Source of the DNA: Novosphingobium percolationis
Lineage (GTDB): Bacteria > Pseudomonadota > Alphaproteobacteria > Sphingomonadales > Sphingomonadaceae
Direction: 5' to 3'
Length of the DNA stretch: 64,000 bases
NCBI RefSeq assembly: GCF_020179425.1
Contig: NZ_JAILYM010000002.1
Span: 682,001-746,000, forward strand
A program made the position numbers and the translations under genes. The notes below the pieces were generated by a model. That model had not been told where the DNA came from, did not search any database, and saw only the letters and a list, made by a program, of their open reading frames with translations. Of this stretch, positions 27,163-34,552 are shown in pieces (within the stretch, counting starts at the first letter, position 1; each line of letters opens with the position of its first letter).

Positions 27163-28281
27163 TTGCAGCGCGCAAGCAGAGACGAGACCGGGAACTTTCA
27201 TTTGTCGAACCATCGGGAAGATCAGGCGCATCGGGCGTATGACGACAGCCCCGACCGATTCCGCGCCAGCCGTCCGGCGTTGTCCTTCGCCGGAGCATCG
27301 GGCGTCCTGTTCGAACAGGCCATGGCGCAGACCCGCATGGCGATCTGCCTGTGCGATCCACACGCTGCGGACCAGCCGATCGTTTTCGCCAACCGCGCCT
27401 TTCGTGATCTGACCGGCTACGACGAGGCCGAGATCGTCGGTCGCAATTGCCGTTTCCTGCAAGGGCCGGGCACCGACCCAGAAGCACTCAAGCGCATTCG
27501 CGCCGCGATCGCGCAGGAAGACGTGGTGGTGGTCGAGATCCTCAACTACCGCAAGGACGGCACCGCGTTCTGGAACGCGCTCCACCTCGGCCCGATCTAC
27601 GATGCTGATGGTCGCCTGCTATATTTTTTCGGCAGCCAGTGGGACGTTTCCGACGTGCGCGCCGCCCGCGCCGATGAACGCCACGCGCGCGAGCTGGCGC
27701 GCGAACTGTCGCATCGCATGAAGAACATGTTCGCCGTGATCGGCGGCATCGTCAATTTCACCGGCCGCGCGCGCGGCATCGAGACGGAAGCCCGCGAGAT
27801 CAACGACCGTATCCAGGCCTTGGGCCGCGCTTATGAAACCACGCTCGACGAAGCCTCCTCGGGCTCGATCGAGGTTGGGCAGGCGATCCGTTCGGTGCTC
27901 GGCCCCTACGATCCCGAAGGTCGCCGCATCCGCTTCGAAGGCAACGGGCTGCGCAGCGATTTTTCGGCGGTGTCGGTGCTGGGCCTCTCGCTCCACGAAC
28001 TCGCTGCCAACGCGCTCAAGCATGGTGCGTTGAGCGAGCCGGATGGGCACGTCACCGTGCGCTGGAACCGCAATGGCGCGGCCAACCAGCCGACGATCGT
28101 GATCGACTGGGTGGAGGAAGGCGGACCGCACGTCGATGTCGCCGGCGTCGGCCTCAGCCCCACGGCGGGCAGCATTGTCGATCGCATGCTCGGCATGGCG
28201 CGGGGCGCCATCGAGCGCGAATGGCATCCACAGGGCCTCCACGCGACATTGCGCCTGCCCTTGCGCGAGGAGGTCGGATGA
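27163..28281 (+). CDS. LOV-domain blue-light HWE histidine kinase
   Basis: This soluble kinase of about 372 residues has an N-terminal LOV domain (about 53-165). The canonical flavin motif GRNCRFLQG carries the photoactive Cys96, and a Gln in FGSQWDV sits where the flavin-contacting Gln of LOV domains lies. The kinase part is of the HWE type: H box ELSHRMKNMFAVI (His184), N box LSLHELAANALKHGAL and the W-x-E motif in IDWVEEGGP. There is no membrane segment. It is coupled by ATGA overlap to a receiver. Family members autophosphorylate in response to blue light. The start is uncertain: 27163 and 27202 are both TTG, and the first in-frame ATG lies at the LOV edge. Confidence 0.88.
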   Translation: MQRASRDETGNFHLSNHREDQAHRAYDDSPDRFRASRPALSFAGASGVLFEQAMAQTRMAICLCDPHAADQPIVFANRAFRDLTGYDEAEIVGRNCRFLQGPGTDPEALKRIRAAIAQEDVVVVEILNYRKDGTAFWNALHLGPIYDADGRLLYFFGSQWDVSDVRAARADERHARELARELSHRMKNMFAVIGGIVNFTGRARGIETEAREINDRIQALGRAYETTLDEASSGSIEVGQAIRSVLGPYDPEGRRIRFEGNGLRSDFSAVSVLGLSLHELAANALKHGALSEPDGHVTVRWNRNGAANQPTIVIDWVEEGGPHVDVAGVGLSPTAGSIVDRMLGMARGAIEREWHPQGLHATLRLPLREEVG

Positions 28282-28661
28282 ACGAGATGCCGCGCCGGGT
28301 GCTGGTCCTCGATGACGAGCCGCTGATCCTGCTCGATCTCGAATTCGCCGTAGAGGACGCAGGCTGCGTGCCGCTGACGGCGCTCGAAGCCGAAGAGGCG
28401 TTGCAGATCCTCGCCGAACAGGCGATCTGCGCCGCCATTCTCGACGTGTCGCTGGGGCAGGGCCAGACCTGCGAGCCGGTCGCCCGTGCGCTCGCCGCGA
28501 TGGGCGTGCCCTATGTCCTCCATACCGGCGATCTCGATCGCATGGACGAGGCTGTGCGGCGGCTGGGCGGGGTGCTCGTGCCAAAGCCCACGCCCGCCGC
28601 CGTTGTCGTATCGCGTGCGCTCGAAAACGCCCAGCAGGGCGAGCAGCAGCGCTACGGTTAG
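28278..28661 (+). CDS. Single-domain response regulator
   Basis: This 127-residue stand-alone receiver has the acidic pair Asp12-Asp13 (VLDDEP), phospho-acceptor Asp56 (ILDVSLG), a Thr in LHTGD and Lys103 (VPKPT). No output domain is present, so it signals by protein contact or works as a phosphate sink. It overlaps the LOV kinase by four bases and is its likely partner. The 3' end overlaps the convergent alpha/beta-hydrolase gene by four bases, leaving no room for a terminator between them. Confidence 0.9.
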   Translation: MNEMPRRVLVLDDEPLILLDLEFAVEDAGCVPLTALEAEEALQILAEQAICAAILDVSLGQGQTCEPVARALAAMGVPYVLHTGDLDRMDEAVRRLGGVLVPKPTPAAVVVSRALENAQQGEQQRYG

Positions 28662-29629
28662 GGCCGCTCAGATATCTTCAGCATCCGCGCGATGGCACCC
28701 AGCATATCGCGCGAGAACGCCTTGGCGATGCCAGCGTCGGCCACGATGTTGAACGCATGGATGCCGCCGGGGTAGCTGTGCAGTTCCACCGGTACGCCCG
28801 CATCGACCAGCCGCCGCGCGTAGTCGAGGTTTTCGTCGAAGAACAGGTCGAGGCTGCCCGTGCCGATCCAGGTCGGCGGCAGGCCGGCCAGATCGTCGGC
28901 GAGGCTGGGGGAGAACCAGCCCTTGCGCGCATCGTCCACGGCATAATCCCCGCGCAGCGCTTCCCAGCCGAACTGGTTGTAGGCGCGCGTCCAGATGAAT
29001 TCGCCCGTGGTGCGGTTGCCATAAGGGCAGGCGTCGCCCCCGGTGCGGTGGTCGATCATCGGATAGACGAGGATCTGCGCCGCCAGCGCTGGCCCGCCGG
29101 TATCGCGCGCCATCTGCGCGGTCGCCGCCGCAAGGCCACCGCCCGCGCTTTCGCCGATCACGCCGATGCGCGTGGCATCCACGCCCAGCCGGTCGGCGTT
29201 GTCCGCCAGCCAGCGAAGGCCCGCGAGGCAATCTTCCTGCGGCCCCGGAAACGGCGTTTCGGGCGCAAGCCGATAGTCGACCGAGGCGACCGGAATGCCC
29301 AGCGCCGCTGCCATGCCCGCCGGCCCGGCCATCATCGCGCGCGCAGAGCCGAGGATCATGCCGCCGCCGTGGATGTGGAGCAGGGCGGGGCGATCTTTCG
29401 CGCCGGGCGCGGGATCGTACCACAACACGTCGATCTTTCCGCCCGAACTGGCGACGCGTTCGATCACCGGCTCGATCACCGGCTGTCCGATCGCGGCATA
29501 TTGCGCCGCGCTCGCCTCGCGGATCGCGGGCAGCGTTTCGCGCGTGAACGGGGCGCCCCGGCCCAGCACATCGAACAGCGGCAGGGTTTCGGGATCGACA
29601 AGATGCAGGGTTCTACCCGGTTCCGTCAC
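28658..29629 (-). CDS. Alpha/beta hydrolase, HSL (hormone-sensitive lipase) family
   Basis: This is a 323-residue carboxylesterase of the bacterial HSL family. The oxyanion motif HGGG is at 87-90 (LLHIHGGGMILGS), the nucleophile is Ser161 in GESAGGG, and the catalytic Asp and His are expected in TGSLDLFFDEN and PGGIHAFN. YRLAPETPFP is characteristic of the family. No signal peptide is visible. It likely hydrolyses short-chain esters in the cytosol. It is transcribed toward the response regulator gene and shares four bases with its end. A tyrosine phosphatase gene diverges upstream. Confidence 0.87.
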   Translation of the reverse strand: MTEPGRTLHLVDPETLPLFDVLGRGAPFTRETLPAIREASAAQYAAIGQPVIEPVIERVASSGGKIDVLWYDPAPGAKDRPALLHIHGGGMILGSARAMMAGPAGMAAALGIPVASVDYRLAPETPFPGPQEDCLAGLRWLADNADRLGVDATRIGVIGESAGGGLAAATAQMARDTGGPALAAQILVYPMIDHRTGGDACPYGNRTTGEFIWTRAYNQFGWEALRGDYAVDDARKGWFSPSLADDLAGLPPTWIGTGSLDLFFDENLDYARRLVDAGVPVELHSYPGGIHAFNIVADAGIAKAFSRDMLGAIARMLKISERP

Positions 29630-29750
29630 AAGTCCTCTCCATTCTCTTTCTGGTCATGGTTGATCGCTTTGTGCTTGCGTGGGCCCGCCTTGTCGAGCCA
29701 ATGGCGAACAATCAGTTGCGAACAGAAACCGGCACGGGGAATCGGCGAAG

Positions 29751-30533
29751 ATGCAGGACAGGGTGCTCCCCCTCGAAGGAATCCACAATTTCCGCGATTA
29801 CGGTGGCTATCAGGGCCGCAACGGCGTGCTCAAGCGGGGCGTGCTGTGGCGCTCGGGCCAGCATGCGGGCGCTACCGAAGCCGACCTGCACGCGGTCCAC
29901 GATCTTGCCATCGGCACGGTTATCGACTTGCGCGGCGACAGCGAGCGCGCGATCTACCCCTGCCTGCGCCACCCCGATTTCGACGGCAAGGTGCTGTACG
30001 AACCGGGCGAGACCGCCAGCCTCAAGGGCGTTGCCGTGCACGAGGAAATGGCAGGCGGCGTGGTCAGCGAGGCCGACGCGATCAAGGCCATGACCGCGCT
30101 CTACGAGCGCCTGCCGTTCCGCCCGGTGCTGGCCGGAACCTACCGCCTCTATCTGCGCGCGCTGGCCGACAAGGACCATCCCACGCTGCTGCACTGCCTG
30201 GCGGGCAAGGACCGCACCGGCGTTGCCGCCGCGCTGGTCCACACCCTGCTCGGCGTGCACCACGACGATGTGATGGCCGATTACCTTTTGACCAACACGG
30301 CGGGCAATGCCGAGGCGCGCATCGCCGCCGGGGCTACCGCCGTCCGCTCGGGCTTCGGCGCGAAGATGGAAGACGGCGCCGTCCGCGTCCTCATGGGCGT
30401 GCGCCCCGAATTCCTCGAAACCGCCTTCGCCTCGATCCGCAAGGAATACGGCTCGGTCGAAGCCTATGCCGAACAGTTGCTCCACGCCGGTCCCGAAACG
30501 GTCAGCGCCATGGAAGCCAACCTTGTCATGTAA
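29751..30533 (+). CDS. Tyrosine/lipid phosphatase, DSP-like CX5R family
   Basis: This is a 260-residue phosphatase of the bacterial Y_phosphatase3 type (related to MptpB/LipA). The P loop is HCLAGKDRTG with Cys149 and Arg155, and the Lys-Asp in the loop is typical of this group. The N-terminus IHNFRDYGGYQGRNG is its hallmark, and VIDLRGDSER supplies a second conserved block. The ATG (MQDRV) was preferred over longer in-frame starts because the family begins at the NFRD region. Substrates may be phosphotyrosine, phosphoserine or phosphoinositides. It is apparently monocistronic; a palindromic repeat lies just downstream. Confidence 0.87.
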   Translation: MQDRVLPLEGIHNFRDYGGYQGRNGVLKRGVLWRSGQHAGATEADLHAVHDLAIGTVIDLRGDSERAIYPCLRHPDFDGKVLYEPGETASLKGVAVHEEMAGGVVSEADAIKAMTALYERLPFRPVLAGTYRLYLRALADKDHPTLLHCLAGKDRTGVAAALVHTLLGVHHDDVMADYLLTNTAGNAEARIAAGATAVRSGFGAKMEDGAVRVLMGVRPEFLETAFASIRKEYGSVEAYAEQLLHAGPETVSAMEANLVM

Positions 30534-30594
30534 CGAAACGAAGCCCTCTCCCACGTGAGAGAGAGGACTGCCAAGCTTACGTGCCTCCCATAAA

Positions 30595-30679
30595 TCCGTC
30601 ACCCTGGACTTGATCCGGGGTCCCGCGGCCTGTGCCGTCGAGAGGAAAGCGGCTCCCGGGACAAGCCCGGGGTGACGGA
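30595..30679. repeat. REP/BIME-like palindromic element
   Basis: The outer arms TCCGTCACC and GGTGACGGA are perfect inverted repeats. Inside are two further hairpins, CCTGGA-cttga-TCCGGG and CCCGGG-acaag-CCCGGG. This design, with its ACTTGATCCGGGG core, is a dispersed intergenic repeat I know from many alphaproteobacteria. It lies between convergent genes and may stop transcripts in both directions. A smaller hairpin (CTCTC/GAGAG, about 30546-30562) precedes it. Confidence 0.75.
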
Positions 30680-30708
30680 TCAAGGGCCAGGCGAATTGCC
30701 AGCGCCCC

Positions 30709-31446
30709 TCAGAACTCGACTTCGAGCTGCAGCTTGACCTGCCCCTTGGTGTCCGCGCGCGCCTTGTCGATGGCGAACAGGTAGCCGGCTTCGATCTCGA
30801 TGTCCGGGCCCAGGCCTTCGATCTCGGTCTTGACGATCGGCCCGACGAAATGTTCGGCGCGCGGTGCGAAATGGTGGAAGGTGCCAAGTTCGCCATAGGC
30901 TTCCACGCCCAACCGCAGTTCATCACCCAGCACCGCGTAGTCCGCCGAGGCGGCATAGCCGACTTCGACCTTCTCGCCTGCCGCCAGATGCTTTTCGAAG
31001 ATCAGGTTCAGCCGCGCGTCGATCGGCCCGGCCTTGCGCTGCAGGATCAGCTTGCCTTCCACCGCGTCGGATGTGTCGCGCTGCAGGCCTACCTCGTATT
31101 CGCCATAGACGGCCACATCGATCCCCGCGAAGCGCCCGACGGTATAGATCGCCTCGACTGCGGCGGCTTCGGCCTTGCGTGGGCCGCCCTTGTCGCGCTC
31201 CAGTTCGAGCAGCGTCGCCACCCGCAGGCGGTCGGTCGGCGAATAGGTCACTTCCAGCTTGGCCGCGTTCTCGCCGCCGTCCGGGCCACCGGCCAGTTCG
31301 CCCAGTCGCGCTTCCAGTTCCAGTTCGCCCTTGGTCGTGGTGGCGTCGTACACTTCGTCGCCAAGCCCCGGTGCTGCCTGTGCCACGCCCGGCGTCAGCG
31401 TGCCTACGGCGCAGGCGGCCAGCGCCGCGATCATAACGTTCCGCAT
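30709..31446 (-). CDS. Predicted outer-membrane beta-barrel protein, function unknown
   Basis: This 245-residue protein has a clear signal peptide (MRNVMIAALAACAVGTLTPGVAQA). The mature part is a series of amphipathic beta strands with alternating residues (KGELELEARLG, AKLEVTYSPTDRLRVATLLELE, IDVAVYGEYEVGLQ, DARLNLIFEKHL, VEVGYAASADYAV) and ends in VKLQLEVEF with a terminal Phe, the usual outer-membrane barrel ending. It has no named domain that I recognise. A small porin or barrel scaffold is likely. It is divergent from trxB. Confidence 0.7.
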   Translation of the reverse strand: MRNVMIAALAACAVGTLTPGVAQAAPGLGDEVYDATTTKGELELEARLGELAGGPDGGENAAKLEVTYSPTDRLRVATLLELERDKGGPRKAEAAAVEAIYTVGRFAGIDVAVYGEYEVGLQRDTSDAVEGKLILQRKAGPIDARLNLIFEKHLAAGEKVEVGYAASADYAVLGDELRLGVEAYGELGTFHHFAPRAEHFVGPIVKTEIEGLGPDIEIEAGYLFAIDKARADTKGQVKLQLEVEF

Positions 31447-31640
31447 TCGATTCCCCCTTGGTCGATTCCCGCCAGGCCCGGCCTGCCTGATGTGCGCCAG
31501 CTAATGCGAGCAACTTGCATTAGCAATACAGAAACGTTCAGACACAAACATTGCTTTGGATCAAACAAGGGAAAAACTGCGCCTGCGGACTCGTAATCAC
31601 CGGGCAGGGATTCTATCTCGACCCGCGACTGGAGGACCTC

Positions 31641-32615
31641 ATGGCGACGACCCACAAGACCCGCATGCTCATCATCGGCTCCGGCCCGGCCGGGCTTTCC
31701 GCCGCGATCTATGGCGCGCGCGCCGGGATGCAGCCGATCGTCGTGCAGGGGCTTCAGCCCGGCGGCCAGCTGACCATCACCACCGATGTCGAGAACTACC
31801 CCGGCTTTCGCGACGTGATCCAGGGCCCCTGGCTGATGCAGGAAATGCAGGCCCAGGCCGAACACGTCGGCACGCGCATGATGTGGGACACCATCCTCGA
31901 CGTCACGCTCGATGGCTCGCCTTTCCGCGCCACGGGCGACAGCGGCGATATCTACGAAGGCGACGTCCTCGTCATCGCCACCGGCGCGCAGGCCAAGTGG
32001 CTTGGCGTGCCGGGCGAGCAGGAGCTGTCGGGCAAGGGCGTTTCGGCCTGCGCCACCTGTGACGGTTTCTTCTATCGCGGCAAGAAGGTCGTGGTCATTG
32101 GTGGCGGCAATACCGCGGTCGAAGAGGCGCTCTACCTCACCAACCATTCGAACGACGTCACCCTGATCCACCGCCGCGACAGCTTGCGCGCCGAAAAGAT
32201 CCTGCAGGAACGCCTGTTCGCGCATCCCAGCATCAAGGTGCTGTGGAACCAGGCGGTCGAAGGCTTCTCGGCCAGCGCCGATGGCCGCGCGCTCGGCACG
32301 GTCGACCTGGTCGATACCGTGACCGGCGCAAAGTCGCAGGTGCCGACCGATGGCGCTTTCGTCGCGATCGGCCACGCGCCTGCGACCGACCTGTTCAAAG
32401 GCAAGCTGGAACTCGACGAATCCGGCTACATCGTGGTCCAGCCCGGCACGCCCAAGACCGCCATCCCCGGCGTCTTTGCCTGCGGCGACGTGATGGATCA
32501 CACCTATCGTCAGGCCGTTACGGCAGCCGGTACGGGCTGCATGGCCGCGCTGGACGCCGAACGCTTCCTCGCCGACCTCGACTTCGCCGCCGCGAAGGCC
32601 GAAGCGGTAGCGTAA
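31641..32615 (+). CDS. trxB: Thioredoxin-disulfide reductase
   Basis: This is a 324-residue NADPH-dependent flavoenzyme that reduces thioredoxin. The FAD motif is GSGPAG (13-18), the redox pair is Cys137 and Cys140 in CATCDG, and the NADPH motif is GGGNTAVEEA. The final FACGDVMDHTYRQAVTAAG FAD-contact block is complete. The ATG has GGAGG six bases upstream; the frame is open before it but without family sequence. The redox motif and length match low-molecular-weight bacterial TrxB. Confidence 0.95.
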   Translation: MATTHKTRMLIIGSGPAGLSAAIYGARAGMQPIVVQGLQPGGQLTITTDVENYPGFRDVIQGPWLMQEMQAQAEHVGTRMMWDTILDVTLDGSPFRATGDSGDIYEGDVLVIATGAQAKWLGVPGEQELSGKGVSACATCDGFFYRGKKVVVIGGGNTAVEEALYLTNHSNDVTLIHRRDSLRAEKILQERLFAHPSIKVLWNQAVEGFSASADGRALGTVDLVDTVTGAKSQVPTDGAFVAIGHAPATDLFKGKLELDESGYIVVQPGTPKTAIPGVFACGDVMDHTYRQAVTAAGTGCMAALDAERFLADLDFAAAKAEAVA

Positions 32616-32626
32616 GGTTGCACTGG

Positions 32627-32650
32627 GGGGCCCCGCGAAGGCGGGGACCC
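32627..32650. repeat. GC-rich palindromic intergenic repeat
   Basis: CCCCGC-gaag-GCGGGG (32631-32646), flanked by GGGG and CCCC, forms a very stable hairpin between the convergent ends of trxB and the exosortase hydrolase gene. The motif is a common dispersed repeat in sphingomonads and Caulobacter relatives and may act as a bidirectional stop. Confidence 0.6.
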
Positions 32651-32686
32651 CACGGCGTTGCACCGCCCCCACGGCATCTTAGAAAG

Positions 32687-33475
32687 CTAGCCGACCGCCT
32701 CCACCAGCCGCGCCACGAGCCAGTCGCGCGCCTCGTCGCCATCGAAGGCGTGGCCTGCGCTGGCATGGCGGCGTACGCGCGCATCCTTGCGCTTCCACGC
32801 TGCCTCGAACAGCTGCGCCGTGCGGTCGCCCTCGGCCAGCAGGATGGTGACCGGCCCCGCGAACTTGCCGAGCGACATCTGCATCTCGCGCGCCAGCCGC
32901 GTCTGGCCGGGCGTCAGCGCCGCGCCCTGCACATCGCGCGCCACGCCCCGCAGGTCGACCCCGCCGGTCAGCAGCCGCTTCCATTCGCGTCCGCTCGCCA
33001 GCCGTGCGGCATAGCGACGCCACAGCGCCTTGGGCGGTACGGCGGGCGCCCGTCCATCGGCCTCGTCGCGGGTCCAGGGATTGACCAGCACCAGCCCGTC
33101 CAGCCCCAGCGCGGCCCCGTGCAGCGCCAGCGCGCTGGCCGCGTCGCACACTCCGAAGCCGATCACGCGCTTCAGGTGCGGCGCATCGTGCCGGAACGCG
33201 GCGATGGCGGCGGCGATGTCGGCCGCGCTCGACCGGAAGCCCTCGTTGTCGCCCTCGCTCTGGCCCACGCCGCGCCGGTCGAAGCGCAAGCAGGGCACGC
33301 CTTCCTCGCGCGCCAGCCGGGCGGAAAGCTGCGCCATGCCGCCGAACGCGCCGCTGCGGATCTCGTTGCCGCCTGAAACGAACAGCACGCCGGTCGGCCC
33401 CGCCGCCGCTGATGTGTCGAGCGTGCCCGCCAGCAGCGCGCCTTCGCACGTAAAGCTCAGGTGTCGCCGCATCAT
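32687..33475 (-). CDS. Hydrolase 1, exosortase A system-associated
   Basis: This 262-residue alpha/beta-hydrolase matches the ortholog-1 hydrolase found with exosortase A EPS loci. Key blocks are FVSGGNEIRSGAFGG (oxyanion region), CLRFDRRGVGQSEG, VIGFGVCDAASALAL (nucleophile elbow) and SAGHAFDGD (catalytic His). The elbow carries Cys110 where Ser is usual. The start was set at an ATG overlapping the upstream hydrolase stop (ATGA), not at the longer frame. Together with hydrolase 2, the ACP and GNAT genes it forms the leftward arm of the locus. Substrate unknown; removal or transfer of an acyl group is plausible. Confidence 0.88.
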   Translation of the reverse strand: MMRRHLSFTCEGALLAGTLDTSAAAGPTGVLFVSGGNEIRSGAFGGMAQLSARLAREEGVPCLRFDRRGVGQSEGDNEGFRSSAADIAAAIAAFRHDAPHLKRVIGFGVCDAASALALHGAALGLDGLVLVNPWTRDEADGRAPAVPPKALWRRYAARLASGREWKRLLTGGVDLRGVARDVQGAALTPGQTRLAREMQMSLGKFAGPVTILLAEGDRTAQLFEAAWKRKDARVRRHASAGHAFDGDEARDWLVARLVEAVG

Positions 33476-34044
33476 GGCGCGATGATCCGCGCCAGCGCTG
33501 CCGCCTGCGTCGCGTCCTCGCCCGGCTCCACCCGCGACCACAGCGCAGCCCCGCCGCCCAGTTCCGACAGGTGGATCATGCGCTGGCCCTCGTTCGCCGG
33601 GAACGCCCCCTCGAGCCCCGCGATCATCGCCGGGTTGAGGTGATAGCCCGCCAGCGTCAGCCCCGATGCGCGCCCTTGCTCCAGCAATCCCTCGACGCTC
33701 AGCGCCGGTTCGCCTGCCTCGCGCGCGGCCAGCACCCGCGCGCGCAGCAACTGGCGCAGCTGCGACAGGCCGCGCTGGGGTTCCAGCACCCAACCGGGCA
33801 GATGGGCGGGAAACACCAGCGCCCCACCGCGCACTGCCAGCACCTCGGTAGCGCCAAACTGCGCTTCGGCATCGGCCATGGCGAGGCGCCAGGAATGCAG
33901 GCTTTGCGTAGCAAGGTCCTGCGTGCTTTCGTTGCAGCCGGGCAGGTCGGGCAGGAAACTGTCGAGGCCGGCCCCATCGAGCAGCCGCATCGTCTGCGCC
34001 AGCAGGCGGCGGGTTCGATTCTGCTCCTCGAACAGTGGAGGCAC
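33472..34044 (-). CDS. Hydrolase 2, exosortase A system-associated (5' end uncertain)
   Basis: This alpha/beta-hydrolase-like protein is the ortholog-2 hydrolase of XrtA loci: PPLFEEQNRTRRLLAQTMRLLDGAG, FLPDLPGCNES and LAGYHLNPAMIAGLEG are typical. The GTG used here gives 190 residues but cuts into the first core strand (RRLLIVPPLF). The same frame continues upstream with family-like sequence (PLLATWTCPGPEGPTEEHAL, then AFDRGRARRLLIV) to an in-frame TAA at 34198, with no ATG, GTG or TTG. Translation must begin at a rare codon (ATT 34182, ACG 34155 or CTG 34137), or the 5' end is damaged. It is coupled to hydrolase 1 downstream. Confidence 0.78.
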   Translation of the reverse strand: MPPLFEEQNRTRRLLAQTMRLLDGAGLDSFLPDLPGCNESTQDLATQSLHSWRLAMADAEAQFGATEVLAVRGGALVFPAHLPGWVLEPQRGLSQLRQLLRARVLAAREAGEPALSVEGLLEQGRASGLTLAGYHLNPAMIAGLEGAFPANEGQRMIHLSELGGGAALWSRVEPGEDATQAAALARIIAP

Positions 34045-34189
34045 GATCAGCAGCCGTCGCGCGCGGCCGCGATCGAAGGCAAGCGCGTGCTCCTCGGTCG
34101 GGCCTTCGGGGCCGGGACAGGTCCAGGTCGCGAGCAGGGGAGCCTCATGGCGCGTGATGGTATCGTCAGGCCATAGCTCAATATGGTGA

Positions 34190-34241
34190 AGGTGTCGTTA
34201 GGTGTCTTTAGGTGTCGTTCAGGTACGTTTAGGTGCCGTTC
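34190..34241. repeat. Five-copy 10-11 bp tandem repeat in the hydrolase 2 leader
   Basis: On the + strand the units are AGGTGTCGTT, AGGTGTCTTT, AGGTGTCGTTC, AGGTACGTTT and AGGTGCCGTTC, head to tail. The array fills almost the whole gap between the ACP stop and the hydrolase 2 frame. The period is close to one DNA helical turn. On the transcribed strand it places a TAA in the hydrolase 2 frame. Confidence 0.8.
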
Positions 34242-34244
34242 TGC

Positions 34245-34514
34245 TCATCTCACCCTTGCGACCGTGAACGACAGAAGATTTCCATAGGTTTCAAGAACTT
34301 CTCCGTCGATATCGTCGTCATCGATGACGATATCGAAGCGATCCTCGATCTCGGTCAGCAGGCCCGCCACCGCCATCGAATCAAGCTCGGGCAGCGCGCC
34401 GAACAGGGGCGTATCGCCATCAAATGCGGCCACGGTTTCGGCGCTAAGGCCCAGCACGTCACGCAGGATCGCGCGCAGCCGTTCGTCGGTTTCGTCATTG
34501 GCCAAGGCGTTCAC
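34245..34514 (-). CDS. Acyl carrier protein of the XrtA locus
   Basis: This 89-residue stand-alone carrier protein is acidic and helical. The phosphopantetheine attachment site is Ser46 in PELDSMAVAGLL, and the flanking ERLRAILRDVLGLS and EDRFDIVIDDDDID helices match ACPs. It differs from housekeeping AcpP and resembles the ACPs placed next to exosortase A ligases. GTG is taken as the start, with GGAG 8 bp upstream; a TTG two codons earlier is too close to that site. It would carry an acyl or aminoacyl group made by the adjacent AMP-forming ligase. Confidence 0.88.
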   Translation of the reverse strand: MNALANDETDERLRAILRDVLGLSAETVAAFDGDTPLFGALPELDSMAVAGLLTEIEDRFDIVIDDDDIDGEVLETYGNLLSFTVARVR

Positions 34515-34552
34515 CCTCAAAGCTCCCTGGATTTATCGTGTTTTTTCCGCCT

